Shown: one piece after another, positions 44,924 to 56,208 of the stretch
Numbering within the stretch: position 1 is the stretch's first letter
Layout: each line of letters starts with the position of its first letter
NCBI GenBank assembly: GCA_951213105.1
Contig: OX578153.1
Location: 54,622,020 to 54,686,019 of the forward strand
DNA length: 64,000 nt
Source of the DNA: Amaurobius ferox
Taxonomy: Eukaryota > Arthropoda > Arachnida > Araneae > Amaurobiidae
Direction: 5' to 3'
Made by a program: the position numbers and the translations under genes
Notes under the pieces: model-generated
Database searches by the model: none
What the model was told of the DNA's origin: nothing
What the model saw: the letters and a program-made list of their open reading frames with translations, nothing else

Positions 44924-46451
44924 TCTGATATGGACAGCACATGACTTTCCTTATATAATGCCATGAATTACTTCTTTCAAAGTGACAAAAGTATAAGATC
45001 TGTGGCATAGTGTTCTTAATGTTGAATTGTACATTTTGCGCTTTTCTGGATGACAACATGTAAGACTATTTCATACCCAATCAATTTATATTCACGTAAC
45101 TCTAAATTTACAGTTATCAATATTGATAGCATCCTCACTAAACAATATAGTCCATATATCAAATTATTTTAATAATAAATCCAACATTTTCATTAACTTT
45201 GGGTAATTCTTGCAATTTGCCGAAATTTTTTCCCATCTCGAGTGGAAAATCGCGAAGTTCGCGATATCTCACTAGATTTTTCACCAAGTTCGCCTAATGT
45301 ATCGCTAAGTGTTACAAACAAACGGAGAGAAGAACATTTCTTATATACTAGCAGGTATGCCCGTCATATGACGCAATTAAAATTTTGCAAAACATTACTT
45401 CCCATTTAGCGTTATTTTTATCAGTTTGGCAACATTTTTATCAGTTTGGCGACATTTTCGTCAATTATGCAACATTTTGAAGTTTCCAAGATGGCGATAT
45501 CATGCAAAATTTATCACCAAGCATTATGGACGAAGAAATGTGTTATTCTCATAATCCATAATCGAATCTTATGTTCATTCAGATATATTACATTTTCATC
45601 AATTAGTCGTCATTTTCACTGATTCATCGTTATTTTTATCAATTTGGCGATATTTCTGTCAGTTTGGTGATATTTTTATCAATTTGGCGATATTTTCATC
45701 AATTTGGCAACATTTAAAAAGCCGGCATGTTGGCGATATTTTGCTAAAACTCGTCGCCAAAATTGCTTATTCCTGTTGTAGATTCTTATATTCTTTCCAA
45801 TATATTAAATTTTCATCAAATAGTTGTCATTTTCATCGAGTTAAAGTCATTTTCATCAATTTGGCGACATTTTCGTTAATTTGTTTATTTAAAAAGTCAC
45901 CAAGTTGGCGACATTCCGCCAAATGTTTCCCCAAAATCTTGCCAAGCGTTAAGGACGGAAAAATAGGTTATTCATATAGTGGACTATTTCCGTCCAAATA
46001 CAAAACTATTGCCCAAAGAATCATTTGTCATGAATGGAACGAGCTAGATCCATGCAAATAAGTCAACTAATTGATCGCATAATATTACACACAAAAAGGG
46101 AACATATTTTACAAAAGTTAGTATTTTTTATTAATTTCATTTCATTTTTTGATAAAATTATTTGAAAAACGTTCAATATTTCGAGAACGGTTCATGCTAG
46201 TTTTCTAAAATTCGTGTCAATCGTTTTCTAATGAAAAATTACATAAAAAATGATTATTTTCACAACTATATTGAAAGTTTTGATCTTTTGGTGATTTTTC
46301 CAAAACTTCACACGAAAATATGGAAAGGTTCTGAACATTCGATTGCGTTTAAAAACAATATGCTTACAGTATTCAAGGATTGTAATTTTTGTAGCAAATT
46401 TCTTTCGAATCGCTCCATTCGATCGTGAGATATCGTCTCCACAGTCTCACT

Positions 46452-46484
<33 letters not shown>

Positions 46485-46611
46485 CACCTCAAAAACGTTT
46501 GATTCGTGTTCAAGGATGGTTGAAAAGTGCTCTCCCATCAGAAACTCGAATTTTTGACCCCGTCACAATACTTTCCTTATATATAATACTAGTATGTATA
46601 TAAATAAGTAA
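44924..46611 (+). mobile_element. Family 2 element, long form
   Basis: TCTGATATGGACAGCACATG start, long-form 5' segment (GATGACAACATGTAAGAC), several iteron modules including runs of exact 20-bp spacing at 45410-45470 and 45645-45715, AC microsatellite 46449-46482, and a slightly eroded stem-loop end. Confidence 0.85.
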
Positions 46612-46892
46612 CAAGAAATTTTCGAAGAAACTTTCATAGGGCGGCAAATGGTGTATACACTTAATTTTTGACATAACTATAAAACATTTTAATTCTCTTT
46701 TGCATACATATTTCGAACAGTCATATAAATTTTTAGAAAATCACAAAATAATATCTCCAAAAATCTAAATGAAAACCATTAGTGCAGTGTTTTTCAAAGT
46801 GTGTTCCACGGAACTCTTGGGCTTCCGTTACCGTATTCCAGCGGTTCCGCGACGTGATAGTTTCGTGTAAATTATTTTAAAAATTAAAAAAA

Positions 46893-48207
46893 TCTGATGT
46901 GGGCAGCACATGATTTTCTTTATATAATGCAATGGATTTACTAGTTTTACAGTCGAAAAATAATGTATAAGATCCATGGTGTTGTGTTTTTATCGTTGAA
47001 TTGTATATTGAGCGATTTTCCGGATGACAACATGTAAAACCGTTTCAAAATACTCAATTAACTTCGTGCAACTCTAAATACACAATCATCAATATTGATA
47101 GCATCCTCAATAAGCAATATAGTCCATATATTAAAATACTTTAATAATTACTTCATCAATAAGGCGTAATTTTCATTAATTTCATTTTTTCAGTTTTGAC
47201 GATATTTTTGGCAATTTCGGGCGAAATATCGCCAAGTTAGTAATACTTTGCTAAATTATTCGCCAAGTTTGTTAAATGCACCATCAAGTGTTAAAGACCA
47301 ACGGACAGAAGAGTATTTCTTATATGACGAAAGTATGCCTGTCGAATGACAGAAATCAGAATTTGCGAAACAATACATACCATTTGGCGTCATTTTTTTT
47401 ATCAATTTGTCGACATTTTTGACATTTTAGCAACATTTAAAAGAGTCGCTAAGTTGGCGACGTCCCTCTAAATTTCTCGCCAAGCGTTACAGATCTAGGT
47501 ATGTGTTATTCTTATAGTCTACGCTTAGGTTTTTTCCAAGATACTGAAATTTTCTTCATCTAGTCCTCATTTTCATTGATTTAGCGTCATTTTTATCAAT
47601 TTGTCGATATAGTCATTAATTTGGCAATATTTGAAAAAGCGCCAATTTGGTGACATTCTGCCAAATTCTCGCCAAGCGCTATGGACGGAGAAATAAGTTA
47701 TTCTTGTAGCAGATAAGACTATTGGCGTCCAAATACGAAAGTATTTCCTAAAGTATTTTTTCTCATGAATGGAACTAGCTACATCCACGAGAATGATGTC
47801 TCCAAATGTATCGCATGATATTACTTATAAAAAGTGAGCATATTTCACAATAGGTAATATTTTTTTTATTTTATATGATTTTTTGATAATTTTTTTTAAA
47901 TAGCTGCAATATCTCAAGAACGGTTCATGCTAGCGTTCTAAAATTTTTGTCAATAGTTTTCTAATGAAAAATTACATAAGAAATGACTATTTACGCAACT
48001 TTATTAAAGGTTTTAATTTTTTGATGATTTTTTCAAAATTTCACTCGAAAATTTAGGGGAGTTCTGAATATTCGATTGCGTATAAAAACAATAGGCTTTC
48101 AGTATTCATAGATTGTAATTTTTGTACCAAATTTTGTTCGAATCGCTTCATTCGTTCAACAGTTATCGTCTCCACAGGCTCACTGACACACACACACACA
48201 CACACAC

Positions 48208-48246
<39 letters not shown>

Positions 48247-48375
48247 TCATCTCAAAAACGTTTGATTCGTGTTCATGCATGCTTGAAACGTGCTCTCCCG
48301 GCGAAACCTCGAATTCAAATTTTCGACCCTGTCACAATACTTTCCATATATATTATATGTATATAAGGAAAGTAA
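46893..48375 (+). mobile_element. Family 2 element, long form, first unit of a tandem pair
   Basis: Starts TCTGATGTGGGCAGCACATG, two or more iteron modules, AC microsatellites at 48186-48205 and 48216-48241, ends ATGTATATAAGGAAAGTAA immediately followed by the next unit. Confidence 0.87.
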
Positions 48376-49599
48376 TAATGTATAAGATCCACGGCGCTGT
48401 GTTTTTATCGTTGAATAATACATTTGGCGATTTTTCTGATGACAACATGTAAAATTATTTCAAAATACTAAATTAACTTATACTTCCCGCAACTCTAAAT
48501 AAACATTATAGATAGCATCCTCAATAGTATCCTCAATAAGCAATATAGTTCATATATTAAAATACTTTAATAATTACTTCATCAATTAGGAGTAATTTTC
48601 ATTAATTTAACGTCATGTTTTCAATTTTGACGATATTTTTGTCAATCTGGGGCGAAATATCGCCAAGTTAGCAATACTTTGCGAAATTATTCTCTAAGTT
48701 TGTCAAATGCATCACCAAGTGTTACAGACAAACGGACAGAAGAGTATTTTTTATATATTGGAAGGTATGCCCGTCAAATGACGGAAATCAGAATTTACGA
48801 AACAATACATACCATTTGTCGTATTTTTTTAACAATTTGGCGAAATGTTTGTCATTTTAGCAACATTTAAAAGAGTCGCCAAGTTGGCGACGTCCGTCTA
48901 AATTTTTCGCCGAGGGTTACAGACCTAGGCATTCTTATAGTCTACGCTTATGTTCTTTACAAGATACTGAACTTTCATAATGTAATCGTCATGTTCGTTA
49001 ATTTAGCGTCATTTTTATCAATTTGGAGACATTTTCGTTAATTTGGCAACCTTAAAAAAGTCGCCAAGTTGGCGCATTCCTCCAAAATCTCGCCAAGCGT
49101 TATGGACGGAGAAATAATTTATTTTTGTAGCAGATAAATGACTATTGGCGTCTAAATACAAAAGTATTATCTTTTCACATTAATGGAAATAGCTAGATCC
49201 ACGAGAATGATGTCACCAAATTTATCGCATGATATTACATATGTAAAGTGAACATATTTCACAATGGGTAATATTTTTTTTTATTTTATATGACTTTTTG
49301 ATAATTTTTTTGAAAAAGGGGCAATATCTCGAGAACGGTTCATATTAGCGTTCTAAAATTTATGTAGATTATTTTCTAATGAAAAATTGCATAAGAAATG
49401 TCTATTTGCGTAACTTTATTAAATGTTTTAATTTTTTGATGATGTTTTAAAAATTTCACTCGAAAATTTAGGGGTTTTTTGAACATTCGATTGCGTTTAA
49501 AAACAATAGGCTTCCAGTATTCATGGATTGCAATTTTTGTACCAAATTTCGTTCGAATCGGTCCATTCGTTCGTCAGTTATCGTCTCCACAGACTCAAT

Positions 49600-49675
<76 letters not shown>

Positions 49676-49958
49676 CACGCACATACACACACTTTCACAC
49701 ACACACATACACACACACACGCATACAGTCATCACCCTGTTACAGTCATCACACATCAAACATCACATATCAAACTGCCGTTAACCTTAGGGTTGGCTGT
49801 GTGGTCTGGGCCTTCAACATACAGTCATCACCCCAAAAATGTTCGATTCGTGATCATGGATACTTGAAACGTGCTCTCCTTCGAAAACTCGAATTCGAAT
49901 TTTCGACTCCATCACAATAATTTCCTTATACATTATACTAAGTATATAAGGAAAGTAA
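48376..49958 (+). mobile_element. Family 2 element, long form, second tandem unit lacking its 5' end
   Basis: Begins at TAATGTATAAGATCCACGG, which corresponds to about 70 bp inside the first unit, so its conserved 5' hairpin is missing. Ends with a complete stem-loop. Contains a large (AC)n at 49600-49672 and the SINE tail 49737-49818. Confidence 0.85.
49737..49818 (+). mobile_element. SINE tail, 82 bp, with 14-bp TSD
   Basis: Ends TTAGGGTTGGCTGTGTGGTC TGGGCCTTCA, flanked by perfect ATACAGTCATCACC at 49723-49736 and 49819-49832. The left part contains partly repeated CATCACACATCAAACATCAC. Confidence 0.85.
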
Positions 49959-50085
49959 AAACGAGTAACATTTGAATGCATAATTTGGACAACAAAACAC
50001 TTTTTCTCATTTTGGTGTTTTGCCATAAAATTAAATTTCAAAAGGGTTCCGCTACCAGAAAAATTTGAAAAACACTGCTTTAGTG

Positions 50086-50214
50086 AATCCCTCTAGTCTC
50101 TCTAGAAGTCGCCTCTAAATCTATATCAGTTATCATCTAAGTTCTATCTATAGCCAATCTATAGAAATAAGTTTTAAATTTTTTTAAGAAAATTTTGAAG
50201 CAGAAGTGAAAAGT
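50086..50214 (+). repeat. Single unit of a repeat of about 140 bp
   Basis: AATCCCTCTAG, ATCTATATCAGTTATCATCT AAG, CTATCTATAGCCAAT then GAAGTGAAAA. The same unit is repeated about three times at 55715-56140. Confidence 0.6.
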
Positions 50215-53200
50215 CTGATGTGGGCAGCACATGACTTTCCCTTCAGACTTATTTATATCCACGTTCTCTTTATTTTAATTAAATTTAATTCACTTTTAAT
50301 TCAAATTTCGTTCTCATTTGGTAACTGGATTTATTTTCAAAGGAGGGGTAGAGAAAATATGAAAAAACTTCAATATCTTGAGAACGACTTGTCCTAGTGT
50401 AATGGTGTTGATCTTATTCTTTTCTTCGTTAAAAATTACGTATAAAATAAGCATTTAATGGATACATTTCAGTACACGTAATTTTGTATTTTAGATTCTG
50501 TCAATTTTTGCTGGCCATTTTGCAAAAAAAGGCAGGTTAATTTTTCCGAATTATACCAAAATCTGAACAGCACCAAAGTGCCCCACAAGCGACTTATCTA
50601 CCGAATTTTGTGAAATTCGATCCATTAGATTTTCAGCTAGAGTGGATACAAGCTTTTGCGGGCCATATCGCAAAAAAAAAAAAGTGGGTTCTTTTATTCC
50701 GAATCGTACCCAAAACTAATCAGCACCAGATTCGCTCACAAGAGACTTACCTACCAAATTTTATGAAATTCGGTCAATTACTTTTTTAGTTAGAGTGGAT
50801 ACAAAATCTGCACAGGCAGACACACAGACAGACACACAGACACGCACACAAACGTCACGCTAAAAATGGTTTTTTCGTATTCTAGATGTCTCGAAACGTG
50901 TAGATCCGTCGAAGACTCGAGTTGTGATTTTCGACATGATTCCAATCCTTACCCTATTCATTACCATGTATTGCAGGGGAAGTAAAAATCTGATGTGGGC
51001 AGAACATGACTTTCCCTGCAGACTTATATCCACGTTCTCCTTATTTCAATTAAATTTAATTCACTTTTAATTCAATTTTCGTTCTCTATCGCAACCGGAC
51101 TTATTTTCAAAGGTGGCGTAGAGAAAATACGGAAAACTAAAATATCTCGAGAACGGCTAGTCCTAGAGTAATGGGGTTGGTCTTATTATTTTCGTCGTTA
51201 AAAATTACGTATTAAACGAGCATTTAATGGATATATTTGAGTATACCTAGTTCCTTAATTTAGATTTTGACGATTTTTGCGGGCCATTTTGCAAAAAAAG
51301 GCAGGTTATTTTTTCCGAATCGTACTAAAATCTAATCAGCACCTGGGTAACCCACAAGTGACTCATCTACCGAATTTTGTAAAATTCGGTCCATTAGTTT
51401 TTCAACTGGAGTGGATAAAGGTAATTTTTCATTCGGGTCATATCGCAAAATAAGGCTGTTTTTTTTTTATCCCGAATCGTACTCAAAACTAATCAGCACC
51501 AGAGTCGCTCACAACTTACTTACCTACCAAATTTTGTGAAATTCGATCCATTAGTTTTTTAGTTAGAGGGCATACAAAATCTGCACAGACAGACAGACAC
51601 ACAGACACACACACAGACGTCACGCTAAAAATATTTTTTTCGTATTCTAGCGGTCTTGAAACGTGTAGATCCGTCGAAAACTCGAGTTGCGATTTTCGAC
51701 ATGATTCCAATACTTACCCTATAAATTACCATGTATTGCAGGGAAAGTAAAAATCTGATGTGGGCAGCACATGACTTTCCCTGCAGACTTATATTAACGT
51801 TCTCTTTATTTTAATTAAATGTATTTCACTTTTATTCAATTTTCGTTCTCATTCGGTAATCGGGCTTATTTTCAAATGTGGTGTAACGAAAGTACGAAAA
51901 ATTAAAATATCTCGAGAACGGCTAGTCCTAGTGTAATGGGGTTGGTCTTATTCTTTTCTTCCTTAAAAATTTCGCATTAAACAAGTATTTAATGGATATA
52001 TTTGAGCATACGTAGCTTTTTAGATTAGATTTTGACAATTTTTGCGGGCCATTCTGCAAAAAAAGGCAGGTTATTTTTTTCTGAATCATACCAAAATCTA
52101 ATCAGCACCAGGGTGACCTATACGTGACTCATCTACCGAATTTTGTGAAATTCGGTCCATTTGTTTTTCAGCTAGAGTGGATACAAGCTTTTGCGAACCA
52201 TTTCGCAAAAAAAGGCGGGTTCTTTCATTCTGAACCGTACCCAAAACTAATCAGCACCAGCCCCAACGACAAGTGACTTACCTACAAAATTTTGTGAAAT
52301 TCGGTCCATTAGTTTTTTAGTTAGAGTGGATACAAAATCTGCACAGACACACAGACAGACAGACACACAGACGGACAGACACACAGACAGACAGACACAC
52401 AGACACACACACAGACGTCACGCTAAAAATGGTTTTTTCGTATTCTAGAGTTCTCGAAACGTGTAGATCCGTCGAAAACTCGAGTTGCGGTTTTCGGCAT
52501 GATTCCAATACTTTTCCTATACATTACCATGTATTGCAGGGAAAGTAAAAATCTGATGTGAGCAGCACATGACTTTCCCTGCAGACTTATATTAACGTTC
52601 TCTATATTTTAATTAAATTTATTTCACTTTTAATTCAATTTTCGTTCTCTATCGCAACCGGACTTATTTTCAAAGGTGGCGTAGGGAAAGTATGAAAAAC
52701 TAAAATATTTCGAGAACTGCTAGTCCTAGTGTAATTTGGTTGTTTTTATTTTTTTCGTCGTTAAAAATTACGTATTAAATCAGCATGTAATGGATATATT
52801 TGAGTATACCCAGTTCTTTAGTTTAGATTTGGATGATTTTTGCGGGCCATTTTGCAAAAAAAGGCAGGTCATTTTTTTCCGAATCATACCAAAATCTAAT
52901 CAGCACCAGGGTAACCCAGAAGTGACTCATCTACTGAATTTTGTGAAATTCGGTCCATTAGTTTTTCAGTTAGAGTGGGTACAAGTTTTTGCGGGCTATT
53001 TCGCAAAAAAAGGCGGGTTCTTTTATCCCGAATCGTACCCAAAACTAATCAGCACCAGACTCGCTCACAAGTAACTTACCAAATTTTGTGAAATTTGGTC
53101 ATTAGTTTTTTAGTTAGAGTGGATACAAAATCTGCACAGACAGACAGACAGACAGACAGACACACAGACAGACAGACACACACACAGACGTCACGCTAAA

Positions 53201-53324
53201 AATAGTTTTTTCGTATTCTAGAGGTCTCGAAACGTGTAGATCCGTCGAAAACTCGAGTTGCGATTTTCGGCATGATTCCAATACTTTCCCTATACATTAC
53301 CATGTATTGCAGGGAAAGTAAAAA
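50215..53324 (+). repeat. Four-unit head-to-tail array of Family 1 elements
   Basis: Units 50215-50989, 50990-51754, 51755-52552 and 52553-53324 (775, 765, 798 and 772 bp). Each runs from CTGATGTGGGCAGCACATGA (AGCAG loop in unit 4) to the stem-loop that ends TGCAGGGAAAGTAAAAAT, which directly abuts the next start. Differences concentrate in the (ACAG)n tract and in scattered substitutions. Confidence 0.93.
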
Positions 53325-53866
53325 TGAATCCTGCAATCATTGAACCGCTGTGAGCAACCCCCAGGGGAGACCAGATGGCCGACCCTCAATCCTAAGTGAT
53401 ATAACACACTGTCATATGCAGGAAGGTTCGCAACCGCAACACCAGATCAACCCGGTTAGATCGCTGATGAGCATATGCATATGAACGAGGCAAATCTTAG
53501 TCTCACAGAGCTTTAATCGCGAGGATCCAGGACTCTTTATGGAGTGTTGTTGTTCCGTTGTTTGCAAACCAATAACTAAGTCGTAATTAATAGCCGCAAT
53601 ACACAGTATTTCTCTTTTTACTTGTGATATACTTACTGCCTGTTAGGATAAATTGCTGCTACGTGCATTTCTGCCCTCCCATTTCTGCCACGTCCTATCT
53701 TCTGAAGCTCAAAGTAAATACTGACGGACTCCATAGAGAACCCAATATGTATTTCTTCTTCCATTGTTATATAACATATACGCAGTATTATTAAATAATT
53801 CTGGTAACAAAATGTAAAATAATAAAAAAAATTTAAATAATAATATTTGAATTCTATACCTTTTCA
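53325..53866. other. Unclassified sequence of higher GC than its surroundings
   Basis: Contains CTGTCATATGCAGGAAGG, GGTTAGATCGCTGATGAGCA and TGTTGTTGTTCCGTTG. No coding frame or terminal repeat is identified. Confidence 0.35.
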
Positions 53867-54372
53867 ACACTTTCCAACATAGTTGTAAAGTGTTTATGAC
53901 TTTGTTCATTTATTCTGCCTGTCTGTCATTTCTCACGATAATTGCCGTAAAGATGACTTTGTGGGGTGCTGCATTGCATCACTGACTGCTACGAAAGACA
54001 CAATTCCTGAGGAATAATCGGTAATGTGAGAGACTTTCAGTGAGAAGGGGGAGTGTTTGGTGGGGCTGCATTTCGTCACTCATTGCAACGAAATACATTC
54101 CCGATTGTTCCCGAAGAATTCTTTTAGACCTAAAGGCATAGTACGGGATCAACAATCTACAGGTTCCGAGTTCGAACCCATTCCCATTATCGGGGATATG
54201 CGCCCCCCCAACTTTATCAAAATGAAATTTTAGTAAGTTCTGAGAAGGTTTGTGAGACATGGGAATGTAAAAAAATTATATCAGCCAATATGTTTTGGAT
54301 TTAACACTGGTTGAAAACATGAAATATATTGAACGTTATGGAACGTAACATTTCAAATATTTTTCAAACAAA
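53867..54372 (-). mobile_element. Family 3 element, copy D, interrupted
   Basis: Stem-loop end at 53867-53895 (AACACTTTCCAACATAGTTG), eroded microsatellite, then GATGACTTT broken by an insertion and resumed at about 54201 (ACTTTATCAAAATGAAATTT). Confidence 0.75.
53961..54200 (-). mobile_element. tRNA-like SINE inserted in Family 3 copy D
   Basis: About 240 bp between two ACTTT(G/A) ends. Read in reverse, it starts GGGGGGGCGCATATCCCC and contains a box B-like GGGTTCGAACTCGG. It is unrelated to the SINE at 1135-1422. It has internal inverted similarity: CATTTCGTCACTCATTGCAACG resembles CATTGCATCACTGACTGCTACG. Confidence 0.55.
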
Positions 54373-54381
54373 TTAAAAAAT

Positions 54382-54710
54382 CTGATGTGGGCAGCACATG
54401 ACTTTCCCTGCAGACTTATATCCACGTTCTCTTTATTTTAATTAAATTTAATTCACTTTTAATTCAATTTTCGTTCTCATTTGGTAACTGGACTTATTTT
54501 CAAAGGTGGCGTAGAGAAATACGAAAAAACTAAAATATCTCGAGAACGGCTAGTCCTAGTGTAATGGGGTTGGTCTTATTCTTTTCTTCGTTAAAAATCG
54601 AATCGTACCCAAAACTAATCAGCACCAGCCCCACCCACAAGTGACTTACCTACAAAATTTTGTGAAATTCGGTCCATTAGTTTTTTAGTTAGAGTGGATA
54701 CAAAATCTGC

Positions 54711-54741
<31 letters not shown>

Positions 54742-55709
54742 CACAGGCAGGCAGACACACACACAGACGTCACGCTAAAAATGGTTTTTTCGCATTCTAG
54801 AGGTCTCGAAACGTGTAGATCCGTCGAAAACTCGAGTTGCGATTTTCGGCATGATTCCAATACTTTCCCTATACATTACCATGTATTGCAGGGGAAGTAA
54901 AAATCTGATGTGAGCAGCACATGACTTTCCCTGCAGATTTATATTAACGTTCTCTTTATTTTAATTAAATTTATTTCACTTTTAATTCAATTTTCGTTCT
55001 CATTCGGTAACCTGGCTTATTTTCAAAGGTGGCGTAGGGAAAGTACGAAAAACTAAAATATCTCGAGAACGGCTAGTCCTAGTGTAATGGGGTTGGTCTT
55101 ATTCCTTTCGTCTTTAAAAATTACGTATTAAATCAGCATTTAATGGATATATTTGAGTATACCCAGTTCTTTAGTTTAGATTTGGACGATTTTTGCGGGC
55201 CATTTTGCAAAAAAAGGCAGGTCATTTTTTCCCGAATCGAACCAAAATCTAATCAGCACCAGAGTAACCGATAAGTGACTCATCTACCGAATTTTGTGAA
55301 ATTCGGTCCATTAGTTTTTCAGCTACAGTGGATACAAGCTTTTGCGGGCCATTTCACAAAAAAGGCGGGTTCTTTTATTCCGAATCGTACCCAAAACTAA
55401 TCAGCACCAGCCCCGGCCACAAGTGACTTACTTACAAAATTTTGTGAAATTCGGTCCATTAGTTTTTTAGTTAGACTGGATACAAAATCTGCACAGACAG
55501 ACACACAGACAGACACACAGACAGACAGACAGACACACAGACACACAGGCAGACAGACAGACACACAGACAGACGTCACGCTAAAAATGGTTTTTTCGTA
55601 TTCTAGAGGTCTCGAAACGTGTAGATCCGTCGAAAACTCGAACTGCGATTTTCGGCATGATTCCAATACTTTCCCTATACATTACCATGTATTGCTGGGA
55701 AAGTAAAAA
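54382..55709 (+). repeat. Two-unit Family 1 array
   Basis: Unit 54382-54904 has an internal deletion of about 250 bp (TTCGTTAAAAATCGAATCGTACCC junction near 54597), so only one of the two internal blocks remains. Unit 54905-55709 is full length with a long mixed ACAG/ACAC tract at 55493-55575. Confidence 0.92.
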
Positions 55710-55714
55710 AGGAC

Positions 55715-56140
55715 TGAAGATGGAAATCCCTAGCTGAATTATGCTGAATCCATATCAGTCATAATTTCCATCTGCAGCCAATGCTGAGAAATGTACGTTT
55801 TTAGGAAAATTCTTAAACCTAAAGTGAAAAAGAATCCGGTAGTAAAAATTCTTAATGAACGAACTACTTCCTCTAGAATTTGATGCGGAATCTATATCGT
55901 CAGCTATCATCTAAGCTCTATGTATAGCCAATTTTAAGATATAAACGTATCAAGTAAAGTGACAATTTTTGCACCGGAAATGAAAAAGAACCGGAAGTAG
56001 AAATACATAATGAATCTCCAATCCCTCAGAAATATGATACTAACTTCAGTCATCATCTGAGCTTTATCTATAACAGATCCCAAGAAATAGATGTGTCAAC
56101 AAAACATTTTTCCGAAAAAATATAGTATGGCGAATTTTTG
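55715..56140 (+). repeat. About three tandem units of a repeat of about 140 bp
   Basis: Units share AATCCCTCTAGAATTTGATG-like starts, ATC(T/A)ATATC.GTCAGCTATCATCTAAGC, CTATGTATAGCCAAT and the closing CACCGGAAATGAAAAAGAAC with CGGAAGTAGAAATAC. Between-unit identity is moderate. No coding frame. Confidence 0.65.
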
Positions 56141-56208
56141 CCAACAATAACACTCATAATATAACGCAACCTCCATTAAACAAATACCAAGGGACTAACA
56201 TAAAAAAT

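Larger units (their letters stand above)
46785..50077. mobile_element. hAT-like MITE shell (about 220 bp) opened by two Family 2 elements
   Basis: Left end CAGTGTTTTTCAAAGTGTGT TCC; right end, read in reverse, CAGTGTTTTTCAAATTTTTC then a GCGGAACCC-type block. 8-bp duplication CATTAGTG (46777-46784) and CTTTAGTG (50078-50085), 7 of 8 matching. Its own sequence is 46785-46892 and 49959-50077. The rest is the Family 2 tandem. Confidence 0.8.

Noticed and set aside
49468..49920. ORFs rich in HTHTHT or VCVCVC
   Set aside because: They are translations of the AC/GT microsatellites in Family 2.
53461..53500. Hammerhead ribozyme (CTGATGA core)
   Set aside because: The conserved GAAA is missing (GAAC instead) and I cannot pair stems I and III.
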